The translations under genes and the position numbers were made by a program. DNA of 64,000 bases from Ophiosphaerella korrae. Lineage: Eukaryota; Ascomycota; Dothideomycetes; Pleosporales; Phaeosphaeriaceae. The notes below the pieces were generated by a model that had not been told where the DNA came from, searched no databases, and was given only the letters and a program-made list of their open reading frames with translations. Of this stretch, positions 13,605 to 25,305 are shown one piece after another; positions within the stretch are counted from its first letter, which is position 1, and each line of letters starts with the position of its first letter. Location of the stretch: positions 1-64,000 of the forward strand of contig JALNQF010000223.1 of assembly GCA_028456385.1 (NCBI GenBank), read 5' to 3'.

Positions 13605-16600
13605 TAACTTTATTACTATTATAGGCTATATAGGAAATTTATATATATTACGTATATATAGTATATACTAATACTTTCTAGGTTATACTACTTACTAATA
13701 ATAATAATAATAATTAGCTTAGTTAAAAGGTATATTAGGAAAATAAAAAAGATAAAGAGAATAGTAAGAATAGTAAAAGAAAGAGAAATATAGTAATAGA
13801 TAGTATAAGTACTAGTAGAAAGTAAGAAGAGTCTCTATAGAGTAAAGAAAAGCTTAAAGATAATAATAAGAATAGTAAAGATTAGATTAGAGTAATTAGT
13901 AGTATAGTTCTTTAAGATACTTAACTTTTAGCTACTTAATTAACTTTTATTCCTTAAGTATATATTAACTATATAGGTTATACTCTTTTTACTCTTTTTA
14001 TATATTTTATACTTTAGCTTACTTTAAAATCTTAAATAAGTTTTTCTATATTTTTAAAGTCTTTTACTAGAGTCTATATATTTTAAGACTTATTATAACT
14101 TTTTTATCTTAGAAAATATTTAAGTTACTTTTTTCTTCTATATTTTTTAAGTATCTTTTCTACTTTCTATACCTTTTCTCTTTTCTCTATTATGTTTAGA
14201 GATTAAGTATTATCTTCTTTACTAGATTAAAGCTTCTAGTATTTAAGAAGAAAAATATAGAATATATTATAAATATAATAATAAAGTAGTATAGTTAAGT
14301 AGTATACTTATATTCTAACTATACTTTATATTCTAAATAAGCTAATAAACTTATTAGCTAGTTTCTTACTTAGTTAGTTAATAAGTATTAGATTCTTTAT
14401 ACTTAAGATAATAAGATCTTCTTTCTAAAAGGTTTCTAGTTTATATTTACTATTATAGTATTTAGCTTAGTATACTTATACTTTCTATAATTAGCTTTTA
14501 AGTTCTTTTTATACTTCTTATATATATTTTATATACTTTATAGTATTAGGTACTTTTTCTTCTAGCTTACTATTTATAAGTAGTAATATAAAAATAAAGT
14601 ACTTTCTAAATACTATATAAAAGGGTATAGTCTTAGATAATTTATAGATTAAATTATTATATATAAACTATATAGTTTTTAGTAAAGATACTTAATTATT
14701 TTAATTTTTAAAAGTAAAGATTCTAAGATACTACTCTAGTATCTAATTCTAGTATTCTATTTACTTATTAGTTTATAAGTAGAAAGTAGTACTTAACTTA
14801 TACTTTATCTATAGCTAATTGTAAATTTCTACCTAGAAGTCTAATATAAAGATTAGACCTTTATCTAAGATAATACTTTCTTATAGCTTAAAATTAAAAA
14901 TAATATTATAGAAATAAGCTTCTATAAAATCCTTTATATTCTATTTCTTTAATATAGAGAAGTAGATTACTATCTTAGAAAAGTAATCTATAATTATAAG
15001 TATTATATTATAACTATACTTAGAAAAGTCTTTTAAAAGTAAGAGGCTTATAGTAAAGTCTAGTAAAACTTCTTTAAAGATATTTTCTAGAGTAAATAAT
15101 ACTATAAGCTACTTATATTACTTATATCTCTTTACTTTACTTTTTTAATAAATTATATAAGTACTTATATAATTCTAAATATCTTAATCTATTATTAGCT
15201 AGTAATAGTACTTTATAATTAACTTAAGTATTCTATATATACTAAAAGAGCCTACTATATATAAGTTATAATTCTAAAGTAAAATTTCTTACTTAATAGT
15301 AAGTTTTTCTAGAATATATAATCTACCTTTATACTATAAAACTTCTTAGTTATTAAAGTACTTATACTATACTTTTCTACTATTTTAAGTACTTTCTACT
15401 ATTATTAAACTTATAATCCTTACTTATATAATAGCGTTCCTCTACTATAAGCTATATATAGTTATTATAAAAGCTTTAGACTTTACTATTATAGTTTTAC
15501 TACTAACTAACTTTCTAGCTAGTAAGTATAGTATATATAGTATATATTTTATAGTACTAGTAGTAAAGCTCTTTTTAGTACTATATATCTTATATAAGCT
15601 TACTAAGCTAGGCTTAGTTATAAGTCCTTTTATACTACGCGTTATTTTTACTTTAGTAATCTTACTTACTAGTTATAATTTTTCTTAAAGAGTAGATAAT
15701 AACTATACTAATAATAGTTTTTCTTACTTATAGTTAGATCTTCTTAAGAGACTATCTATAGGATTTAATCTACTAGCTTAGTATTTTACCTTAAAATTAA
15801 AAGCTCTAAAGTATATTATCTAGTATACTTAATATAGATTTAACCTCTATACTATATATATTAAGTATTAGTTATTATAATCTATTAAAACCTAAATAGT
15901 ATACTATATACCTTTAAAATAATATCTTTATTATTTAAAACTATAGATAATAGCTAATACCTTAGTATTATATATCTTATAGTTTAATTCTACTTCTTAT
16001 AGGTTTTTTAATATAAAAGTAACTAGATACTATTTACTATTAGGATAGAATTAAAAAAGAATACTAGAGATTATTATAATAGTATAGAGCCTTACTATAC
16101 TAAGTTAGCTAAAAGTATAGTAAATATTAACTTAATAATAATTATTAAACTCTATAGCTAATATATAAGTAAGTTAAAAAGCTCTTTTTTATAACTATCT
16201 TTTTTCTTTAAAAGTATATATCTTTATATAAGTATATAGCCTCTACTAAGTATATATTAGATTATACTCTAGTAGCGTATAAGTACTAAACTAATATTAC
16301 CTACCTATTATATATATAGCTAGCTTACTACTAGTACTTTATACTAGTTAATAGCTTTATAGCTTAGCTACGTAGTACTTAGCTATACTTAAATAAGTAG
16401 GTTAAGTAACTATATATAGTAAAATTTATCTACTTTATAAATTAAACTATTACTTTCTTCTTAGGCCTAAGTTATTAAGTTAATATAATTGTAATAGTAT
16501 AGAGCCCTACTATACTAAGTTAGCTAAAAGTATAGTAAATATTAACTTAATAATAATTATTAGGCTCTATAGCTAATATATAGGTAAGTTAAAAGGTTTC

Positions 16601-18700
16601 TCTTTATAATTATAAAAGTAGAGGTATTAGTCTCTAAGTAAATAGGTAGCTCTAGATTATAGTAATATAAAATAGGTATATTTATAAAGTATACTTTAAG
16701 TTCTTCTTAAGTAGTCTATACTAAATCTAGCTAGTAGAATTATTATTTTCTCTTTAAGAAATTTATAAAAAGAGCTATTTTTTAAGTATACTTATTAATA
16801 AACCTTTAGTAAAACTTAGTAAAGCTTAAAAATAACTATAATTCTTTAATACTAGTTAGCGTTAGTTATTATATAATAGTCTCTATACGTATAAGATTAG
16901 TATAGATACTATATTTTATTATAATAAACTTTAGGAAGTAAATATCTTTTAATATAAAAGTATACTTATAAAAGTTAATAAAGAGCTTTACTCTTTATAA
17001 AGCTTTAAGTATAGAGTAGACTACGTACTAGTAGAGTATAATATTATTACTATCTATATAGATAAAAATATTATTAAGGTATATAATATAGATATAATCT
17101 AAATATCTACTAAGTACTTTATTTATATATACTTAAAAACTAGCTAGAGTATTTATTAACTTAAAAGGTATAACTAAGTACTTAAAATAGCTATAATAGG
17201 TATAGAAAGCTATTTTCTACTTATCTTCCTCTTATATCTATATTCTATAGTATATATCTTTAAGATCTAGGGTTATATAGTAATATATACCTAATAAGTA
17301 GTTTAATATCTTTCTAATAAGTAAGAGTAAGTAATAATCTTTTACTATAATTATATTTAGCTCCTAATAGTCTATATAAAGGTAGAAAGATCTATCTTTT
17401 TTAAAAGTAAAGAAAATAGGTATACTAGCTAAGCTATTACTATAGTAAATCTACTTTTTATAAAGAGTATCTTCTATATAAGTATAGAGTACTTAAAGCT
17501 TATATATAGAAAGGTTATAGAGTAGCTTATAGAAAAGTTCTTTTCTTTCTATTAATAGAATTATATAGTCTAAATACTTAAAATATAGTAGTTTTTATAC
17601 TACTTCTTTATTAAATATATTACTATATTCTAATAAAGTACTAGAAATATATAATTTATATACTATAGTTATAATCTAGATATATACTTTATAGTTTAAT
17701 TTAATTATATTAGCTTAGAGTACTCTAAGTAAGTATAGTTCTACTTATATTTCCTTAAAGTTTTTTATAAATTTCTTAAATATATAAAGTATTACCTAGG
17801 CTATAAATATATATCCTTAGTACTAAGTTTATAACCTATAATCTAGCTATATCTTTTCTCTCTAGAGGAAAAGATTACTAAGTAAAAGAAGTACTCTCTC
17901 TTTATTTACTCTATATACTATAACTTTAGCTTTACGCGTTATATTATTATTATTAGTAAGGTATACCTAGAACTTATAAGTAGTATAAGTATTTTATCTT
18001 TATACTCTAATTTAACTTAGCTTAAAGAGCTTAGTATATATAATTAGTACTAGTTCTAACTCTACTATAGTTCTTTAGCTAATAAAGTTAATATTAGCTT
18101 ATAAGTCTAAGATTACTTAAAGTTTAGTTTTAAGGCTAGTATCTAAATTAGCGTAATATATATACTTTATACTTAGTAAGATATTAATTACTTTATACTT
18201 TACTATTTCTAAGCTAACTATAAAGCTTAGTTTTTTCCTATTTAGTTTATATAGATAAGAGTATAATTTAGGTTTAAGCTTTAATACTTATTAGTATAAT
18301 ATCTTTTCTTATAGTACTTAAAGTATTTAACTAAAGCTTTATCTATTAGCTTATTCTATAGTTTTTATATCTTATCTTTAGATAGTATTTTTTTTTAGTA
18401 TAGCTTATATATACTACTTACGTATTCTTTATATATATTAGGTATACTACGTAGGTTTTACTCTAGTATTAAGCTAAGAGTAATAAAATCTTTTCTTATA
18501 GCTAGAACCTAGTAATAATTTATAATAGCTTATTATAGATTAGGTTATAGTTTTAAGAATAGGTATTATACTCTTTATTCTTCTATATAGAGAAGAAACT
18601 AATCTTTAAAAACTTCTAGGTATCCTATAAATAATTAGACTATCTAATCCTTATATTATTCTCTTAATAAGTACGCTATAGCTACTTCTAAACTATAATT
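13605..18700 (-). mobile_element. RIP-degraded Ty3/gypsy retrotransposon relic (minus strand)
   Basis: On the minus strand, RT is readable at about 17,400-16,900 (TLDLKDIYYRI, then DYIYIIYLNNIFIYID, the YLDD motif with Asp changed to Asn). An integrase core follows at about 15,100-14,800 (LIIIDYFSKIVIYFS ... ILDKGLIF). RT before integrase is the Ty3/gypsy order. The RNase H region between them is interrupted by the TRIM-like element at 16,075-16,612. No LTR pair could be assigned, so the limits are approximate. All stops I read are TAA or TAG. Confidence 0.75.
16075..16612. mobile_element. TRIM-like mini-LTR element (two 123-bp direct repeats)
   Basis: Two direct repeats of 123 bases (16,075-16,197 and 16,490-16,612) enclose 292 bases without coding content. 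The second repeat starts with TG and the first with TA, as expected if TG was mutated by RIP; both end in TA, possibly from CA. The repeats share ATAGTATAGAGCC and TACTATACTAAGTTAGCTAA. Size and structure fit a terminal-repeat retrotransposon in miniature. No target duplication is clear. It interrupts the minus-strand gypsy relic. Confidence 0.6.
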
Positions 18701-18799
18701 AATAGAGTTAGAGAGTAGGTCTAGTAAGTAGCTCTTAAAATATATCTATATTAGTATTTTATTATTACTAAAGCTATACTTATAGTATATATACTATAG

Positions 18800-19210
18800 T
18801 TTATATAGATTACTTATTATAACTATAATAAGAGAAAATTAGATAGAGCTAATTAGCTTAACTATAGAGGATAATAATATATATAACTTATAAAGAAATA
18901 AGCTTAATTAGGAAACTAACTATAATAAAGATATATAACAAATTCGTAAATTTATAATCTTAGTAAATATAAAGTTATAAAGTACTAAGAAGGTATAAGT
19001 ATATAGTTAGTAGAAATGCGTATTATTAAGATAGTATTAGTAATCTAATCTTTAACCTAGAATACTAATACTTAATATTGTATATATAAATTAACTATTA
19101 TTTATAGTTATTACTAATTATAATATAAGCTTTTATTATTACTTTCTAATCTACTAATACCTCTATAGTTACTTATAGTTAATAATAGGTAGCCTAGTAA
19201 TATTACTTTT
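18800..19210 (+). mobile_element. Leader fragment of the 53.6-kb-type gypsy element
   Basis: This stretch aligns in plus orientation with the untranslated leader at 54,060-54,480 (for example AGTATTAGTAATCTAATC against AGTATTAGTAATTTAATT). It is a truncated scrap without its LTR or gag. Confidence 0.6.
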
Positions 19211-20079
19211 AAAGTACTATATAGACTAAAGGACTTTTTACTTATTATATTTAAATTTATAGAAGATTAAGTAAAATATAGTTTTATATAAGTATATAAA
19301 CTCTTAGTATTCTTTTAAAAATATATTCTTATACTTTATAAAGTCTTTAAGTAAAGAGTATATTTTACTCTTACTTTATCTATAAAGTTACTTATACTTT
19401 ACTTATATAATAAAATAATTATTACTTCTAGATTACTTATAGTAAGTATAGTAAGAGAAGCGCTTTATTCTAGGTATATAATTTTATCCTTAATAGTATA
19501 TAAAGTATAGATTTTAATTAGTTTATTATATTAAGTAGTTACTTTATAAATATATTTATTTATAGTTATAAGTATACTTATTATATACTTATACTATATA
19601 TTATCTATAGGAAGTATTAGTTCTTATTTAACTATTAGATATATACTCTTCTCTTTTATTATAGTATAGTATAGAGAGTATATATTTATTATCTTTAAAC
19701 TATTAGTATAAGAAGTATTATTATATAAGGTAGTAACTAGAAGATAATAGTAATTATCTATTATAATCTAAATAAAAACCTTAGCCTTATATAAGATAAG
19801 TATTAGATAGATATATAAGATAAAGTAATAAGATTATATAAGTAACTAAATATAAGTAACTAAATATAAGTAGTTATATAAGTAACTATATATACGTAAC
19901 TAAATATAAGTAACTATATTTAGGTAATTTAGTATATATATATAGAAGAGTAATAAGTACCTTTAGCTTATTATATTAAACTTAACTTAGTCTATTAAGT
20001 AACTTCCTATTAACCTTACTTTATTTATAAGAACTAAATCTACTTTACTAATATATAGTTAGTATATTAATAGACTTTA
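19211..20079. other. AT-rich filler with a short tandem array
   Basis: No gene is readable. At 19,842-19,927 there are about six imperfect copies of a 14-base unit close to AAGTAACTAAATAT. The segment 19,950-20,040 resembles 10,220-10,314 and may belong to the R1 family. Confidence 0.45.
19842..19927. repeat. 14-bp minisatellite, about 6 copies
   Basis: Repeated AAGTAACTAAATAT-like units with single-base variants. Confidence 0.75.
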
Positions 20080-20480
20080 AGATTATTATAGGTTATAATA
20101 GATAGTAAAAAGATAATAGTTATTTTTAAGAATAGAGTTAATTAATAAAATAATACTTACTAAACTATCTTTATAAGAGGGGCACCTTTTATATATAGGT
20201 ATAGCGTAGTCTTTACTTAGAAGCTTTATATTACTACTCTAGTTATATAATATAAGGTCTCTTTATAGAGCCTCTATTATATATAGCTTATTTATAATAC
20301 TATAAGCTATTAGATATTAGCTTTACTAGTTATATTAGCTATATTAGCTATACTAGCTATACTAGCTATATTCTTAGATATAGTCTTAGATAGTTTTATA
20401 ATAATACTTTTATCTAGTAGTAAATAACTAAGTTTAACTTTAGATTATCTATAAATCTAATAACTTTATCTTTAAGAACT
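20080..20480 (+). repeat. Dispersed repeat R1, RIP-degraded partial copy
   Basis: 20,080-20,280 matches 10,610-10,830 in direct orientation. 20,290-20,480 matches the inverse of 9,230-9,600 and is the RIP-mutated form of 28,720-28,870. It includes a run of TAGCTATA-type short repeats near 20,325-20,375. Confidence 0.7.
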
Positions 20481-20948
20481 AAACCCTTTACTTTACTAAT
20501 ATATAGCTAGTATATTAGTAGACCTTAATATTATCTAGCTATTATTACTAATAATAATAACCTAGTTAGGTAGAATCTCCTTATACTAAGTAGCTTAGTA
20601 AAGTATCTCTTTAAGAATTATAAAGAGTAATAGATACTAGCTAGACGTGTTAATATACTTAATTACTATTACCTACTCTTAATTACCTAGCTAAATAATA
20701 GTTACTTAATCTATTATATTAGAGCTAGTAATAACTTTTAATATTAATATAATACTTATTATAAAGCCTATCTTATTAAAGTTATATATATCCTCTTTAA
20801 AGATTTTATACTTCTTACTTAAATCTTAAATAAGCTTAAACTAGGCTCTAATTATAATAGGATCCTTATATAGTACTCTTTAGGAGTAGAATTTCTTATT
20901 CTCTTTTATCTAAGGCTCTCCCTAGTACTTAATAAATTGTAATACCTA
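20481..20948. other. AT-rich filler, no feature recognised
   Basis: RIP-like sequence between an R1 copy and the second pogo-type transposon; no supported feature. Confidence 0.35.
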
Positions 20949-22797
20949 ACGTATTCTATTACTAAAACTAATAAATTACTAAAACTAATAACTTTCCTTA
21001 GTACTATAAATACTACCTCTTTAGAGGTTAACAACAAACTTTACTTAGTACTCCCTACTACTATAATACTACTATCTAATTTAGAAGTCTCTTCTTTACC
21101 TTCCTAGCACGTTTGTACGTTATACCCTATCTTCTTATAGTTCCTATAGCGCTGTTAACCTAGCTAAGCCTATTTCTAATTACTTCTACTACAAGCCTTT
21201 TTCCCTCTATACGTACTCCTTAACTCCTCTATAGCTACTTATATTACTTTTATTCTATACTCTATTGTACTACTATGCTAAATTCGCTTTCTTTTACGCA
21301 ATTTCTACTAAGTAAGCCTATCTACTTACTCTTTAAGCTCTTTAATATAGGTATCTTAGAATATATTATAGTATAGTAGTAGTTTAGTACCTTTAATAAG
21401 CTAGGAGAGGCTAGTATATATAGTTTTAAGGGATTATACAAAGGATTTCTTTATAAGCTTTAACTAAGACCTAAATTTAAGTATATTACTTAGAGTCTTT
21501 AACTACTATAGCGTCTCTAGTAGTAGGGGTCCTAGTAGAGTATAAATACGTACGTTAAGGCAATCTAGTACTTGCTACGCGTTTAGAGAGACAAGTCCTA
21601 AAGCCTTAAAGGCCTTCTTATAGTTCTCCTCTATAAATACGTCTAAAAACGCGTCTCTAAAGGTAGAAAGGAAGCTTTTCTTATTAATATAAAATACGCG
21701 TTTTTATACTAAGTCTTATACGTAATTAGAGTACTTGCACTTTAATAGCGAGAAGTACACTATATTAAGTAGCTAGAGGATATATAATAAATAAGAGAGT
21801 ATATAAAAGGTAAGGATTTTGTTTTTAAAGTAATAATCTCTAAAATCCTAGTTAAGGTAGCTCTTATAGCTATCTAAGATAAGTAGCTAGTATACTCCTA
21901 CCTAGCGCGTCTTTATATACGCGTTAAAGTGCTTTAACTACTCTAAGCTAAGTAGATTTATTATCTAGCTATTCTTAGAGACTAAGAGCTTCTAGTCTAG
22001 TAGTATACCTATCTCCTCGTACTAGGTAGAGATGTAGACGCGCCCTTTATAGATAATAAATAGCAGGATAGCGTACTTTACTACGTAGATACCCTAGATT
22101 ACTATAGCTTACTTGCAATTACTACCCTAAGTAAGCGTAAGTTGTTAACGCCTCTCTAAGCCTATAACGACCTTTATTAACTTAATTACTCTTATCTAGA
22201 AGCTAGTCTTATTAAAGTTGTAGACGTCTTTATCTACTACTTTATACTAGGCCTTAGTGTCTTCTATAAGCTTAAACTATAAGCTAATAACTTTAGAGTC
22301 TTCTTAGAGTATTCTCTAGTAATTCTTTGCTTAGTTAAACGCTATCTTTAGTTTGTCTAAGCGCCTTACAAAGCGTATAGGCTAGTACTTACCTATAAGT
22401 ATTCTATCTTATACTACTAGTAGTTTATTAGCTATATTAGCTACCTCGTAGAGCTAGGGGGCAAATCCTCGTTAGTTAAGGTTAAGGATATAGTTAATAA
22501 TTGTCTGCTCTTTGTTAGAAGTAAGTTTCTAGTAGTTATTAGTTGTAATTACCTATAGTGTAATTCCTTTAAGTTAGTTAGAGAGGCAATAATAATTAAC
22601 GTTAAACGCTTTAGTAGCGCGTCGCTGGCTTTAGAATTAGCCTAGAGATAAAGCTTTAAGGGTAAGCTCTACTCTACCTTTATACGTAGGCGTATTTTTT
22701 TATTGTTGTTATAATATAGTAGTGTAGAAGTAGTGTTCGTAGTACTAAGGAAAGTTATTAGTTCTAGTGATTTGTCGGTTTTGGTAATAGAATACGT
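20949..22797 (-). mobile_element. pogo/Fot1-type DNA transposon, 1,849 bp, less degraded copy
   Basis: It has the same length, ends and TA flanks as the copy at 11,756-13,604. The right inverted repeat still holds C-containing positions lost on the left, such as TTTGTCGGTTTTGG. On the minus strand the C-terminal half of a DDE_1 transposase is readable with few stops: LKHFNAYIKTR, then LLILDSYKSYLN (the LILDGHGSH catalytic Asp motif of pogo/Fot1 proteins), YYFKNKILTFYILSY, and FLSTFRDAFLDVF followed by KAFKALGLV. Upstream parts are broken by TAG and TAA. Family lengths of about 1.8-1.9 kb are typical. Inactive. Confidence 0.9.
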
Positions 22798-23260
22798 TAT
22801 CTCTAATTAATTAGTATAGGAAGAGGATCTTAGCCGCGGTTTATAAGTAGAGCGTCTACTATTTATTGTACGTTAATAATCTAAGGAGGAATACCTTATT
22901 AATTAAGGTCTAGGATCTATTAAATAAGAGACTTCTCTTTAATAGGGCTTATCTTAAGGTTAACTAATATTATCTTATATTTAGCCTAGGTGCCTTTAAG
23001 ACGTGTCTTAAGTGTTGACCTTAGGATATTATAGAGGTATACAAGTCTACGCAAAGGTAGTTAAGGGTTATTTTTAAAAGAGGTAATAGTAAGGCTTAAT
23101 CTCCCTTCTTTTAAGAGTAGTTAAGAGCGTTAGGGTAGCATGGTAGTTGATAAGATGAGACGCGCCGCTCGCGGTTTAGTGGGGTAGCCAGGATACTGTC
23201 CTGGCTAGCTTACTGTCCGAACACGTTGGAGTTTTCAATAGTCAATAGTCAATAGATCTG
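22798..23260. other. Transition from AT-rich block to gene island
   Basis: The AT content falls over this stretch. It contains a pair of similar GTAGTTAAG-starting segments (about 23,059 and 23,120), a 9-bp inverted repeat TAGCCAGGA/TCCTGGCTA at 23,185-23,207, and three tandem copies of TCAATAG at 23,235-23,255. It may hold the end of an old element; no gene is seen. Confidence 0.5.
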
Positions 23261-24009
23261 CTCAATTTCCTCCCTCAATTTTTGCGACAGATGATTTTTC
23301 AGGTCGTATTTTAGGTTCTGGTTTGGCTAAGCAGTGCTTACCATTGCGAAAGGCTAAGAATTGAGGGCCAACGACCGACATGCCCTGCATCGGATAGGAC
23401 GGAGGAGGTGTTGTCTCTTCGGCAGTGAAGAACAGGGATGAACAAAATGGAGTTCGTGGGCGAGGAAGCGACGACCAGTACCGGTTGAGCGCCATTTCTT
23501 GGCCATATCAAATGCATCCATCAACGTGTTTATCGACTCTTTTTTGACTGCTCGCTCACACCTTGACGCAATGCACGAGAGACTAAACCAATTCTTCATT
23601 CGTCTTTCCTCAACAATTTCGACCAAATCAAGATCGCGTCAAGTCCCTCGACCCATTAGCAAACCGATTAACTGCAAGTCCGCTAATAGTCGCCTCAACG
23701 ACATGCCGTGTGGCCTTCCTATCTAGATCTTTATCGATTAACACATCAACTTTTGCGGCTCCTAGTGCTGCAGTTGCAACGCGAATGCCATTCTCACCAG
23801 TCCATGCATCATATTACTGCTAGTATCGAGACTTGAGAGAATATGAGGTCTGGGGCTGTGGAAGGTGTAGCCATGAAAGAGCGCAAGCACACATGAAGTG
23901 TATTAACTCAAAGTATTGAAAGCATGAATACACACTGGTAGCAAGAGTAGAGTGCTGTTGTTCACATATGTTCTGCTCGGAAATTCTCCTCGGCCTCGCC
24001 ATCTCAAGA
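23261..24009 (-). other. Possible fragment of an unrecognised gene
   Basis: Two overlapping minus-strand frames (23,354-23,626 and 23,262-23,495) contain protein-like stretches: KNWFSLSCIASRCERAVKKE in one and PPPSYPMQGMSVVGPQFLAF in the other. They could be parts of one gene joined by an intron or a frameshift. Neither is long and I recognise no family. A plus-strand frame at 23,499-23,726 is as likely a shadow. The remainder to 24,009 shows nothing clear. Confidence 0.2.
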
Positions 24010-24511
24010 TTACTCTTCACATCCGTCTACCTCATCCCTAGTCTTTTCAAAAAACAAACACAGGAAGAAAGCCAGCACCTTGCTACACCCCGTAACCGCC
24101 AACCCCAACTCGCCCCAACAAACAAGCTCTGGAACCGTGACAGCGTAAAGATAAGCGTACCGGCAATATAATAAATACCCCACGCTGGAGGTGCTCTAGT
24201 TGTTTCTGGTGGCGCCGCCGCCGTAGGGAGGCGAAGGTGGCGTGAATGGAAGCTAGTACGAAGAGGGAAAAGGGGCAGTTGAGGGCGCTGCGCTTGCTGT
24301 AAATTTCCATAAAGGTCAGGCCGATATAGCTGGCGATAAGCGAGATCCAACACCCCGCAATAATGAAGATAATAGAACCGCGATTAAGAGCCCAAGCATT
24401 CTTAGCAATCATATTGTTCTCCCTACTCCTACCCCTGGTCTCGCTCTTATTCCTCGTCTCAAGCGGCACCAATTCTAGCGCCAACACCAAGACTCCGACA
24501 ACCCAGTTCAA
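24010..24511 (-). CDS. Possible small membrane protein gene or gene fragment
   Basis: On the minus strand the frame from 24,511 contains two hydrophobic segments, one near its start (LNWVVGVLVLALELV) and a longer one (GSIIFIIAGCWISLIASYIG). A second frame ending at the TAA at 24,010 holds two more (YLLYCRYAYLYAVTV and CSKVLAFFLCLFF) and a charged end (KTRDEVDGCEE). A 64-base GT...AG segment (24,196-24,259) would join the two in phase, giving a multi-span membrane protein, but its 5' site is not a strong fungal consensus, so a frameshifted pseudogene is also possible. There is no clear ATG start; an upstream exon at about 24,570-24,760 (protein-like stretch around KVETIQNGAPPTTNN) may exist. 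Function unknown. Confidence 0.3.
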
Positions 24512-24928
24512 CCGCTTCGAAGAGACAGTCTGCTATGACTCAGCATTTCTGCCGGCTGCCGTGGTACTAGGTGAAGTAGGGTTTGAAAGGCGTGTGGACG
24601 AGGGTGGCTTCGGTGTTGGGTAGACATTGGGCGGAGTCCATGCGGCGGCGGCCCGTTTCGCCTTGAGCGGTGGTGAGGCGAGTGAGGGGAAGGTTGTTGG
24701 TAGTGGGAGGGGCGCCATTCTGGATGGTTTCAACCTTGCGGGTGGAAAAGGTGGTGCTAGTTCAGATGCGGTCGACAACACCTCTCAAAAGCTTTGCAGG
24801 TGTAGCTGGAGTCTGCGGCGTATACGACAGCTTTATACCAGCCCACCGCATGAATAAACCAACAACTCATGTGGTGCCTGCTCGTCTCAAAATACGTAAC
24901 GCGGATCGGTCTCTCTAACGTGTTTTAC
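24512..24928. other. Intergenic or 5' part of the preceding candidate gene
   Basis: The minus-strand frame at about 24,570-24,760 has a protein-like composition and might be an upstream exon of the membrane-protein candidate. No splice sites could be fixed. Nothing else is recognised. Confidence 0.25.
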
Positions 24929-25279
24929 GGCCACCCCAAAAACCCACCAAAAATGAGAAAAACCACACCTTGGCATGTTAACGATAGCTTAATAGTAAAT
25001 TCTATAATTTTAGATTTGGCCTCTTGTGACTACTCTGAGACTTATTTTAGAATTAAAACATGATCTATTAAGTCGTTCTAGAGGTGTCGCAATGTAGCTC
25101 AAGATTGGGTGACAAAATCCGATATCCTAATAACGGCCAGGCTTATTACGCTAGGACTTTAATAAGGGTCTTAAAGCAGCTATAAAAGGCGAATGATGGA
25201 ATTTTTGAATTTATTATTAAGCGGTTGTTAAGATGTCAAGGTGTGGTTTTTCTCATTTTTGGTGGGTTTTGGGGTGGCC
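24929..25279. mobile_element. 351-bp MITE with 73-74-bp terminal inverted repeats
   Basis: Left arm 24,929-25,002 begins GGCCACCCCAAAAACCCACC; right arm 25,207-25,279 ends with the complement (GGTGGGTTTTGGGGTGGCC). They match over about 74 bases with one indel and a few substitutions. The 204-base centre has no coding capacity. CpA and TpG sites are intact, so there is no RIP. The right end lies only 26 bases from the stop codon of the bHLH gene and so probably contributes its 3' UTR. No target duplication is clear. Type unassigned. Confidence 0.85.
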
Positions 25280-25305
25280 AGGTCACTGGCTACCCCTCGA
25301 CCAAG

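Noticed and set aside
19842..19927. Possible CRISPR array from regularly repeated 14-base units, also considered for 42,765-42,946
   Set aside because: Units are contiguous without unique spacers and the genome is fungal; these are minisatellites.
24363..24623. Plus-strand 86-codon frame with a hydrophobic start that could pass for a signal peptide
   Set aside because: It is antisense to the hydrophobic minus-strand frame, and the rest of the protein is unremarkable; the minus-strand reading is preferred, though not certain.
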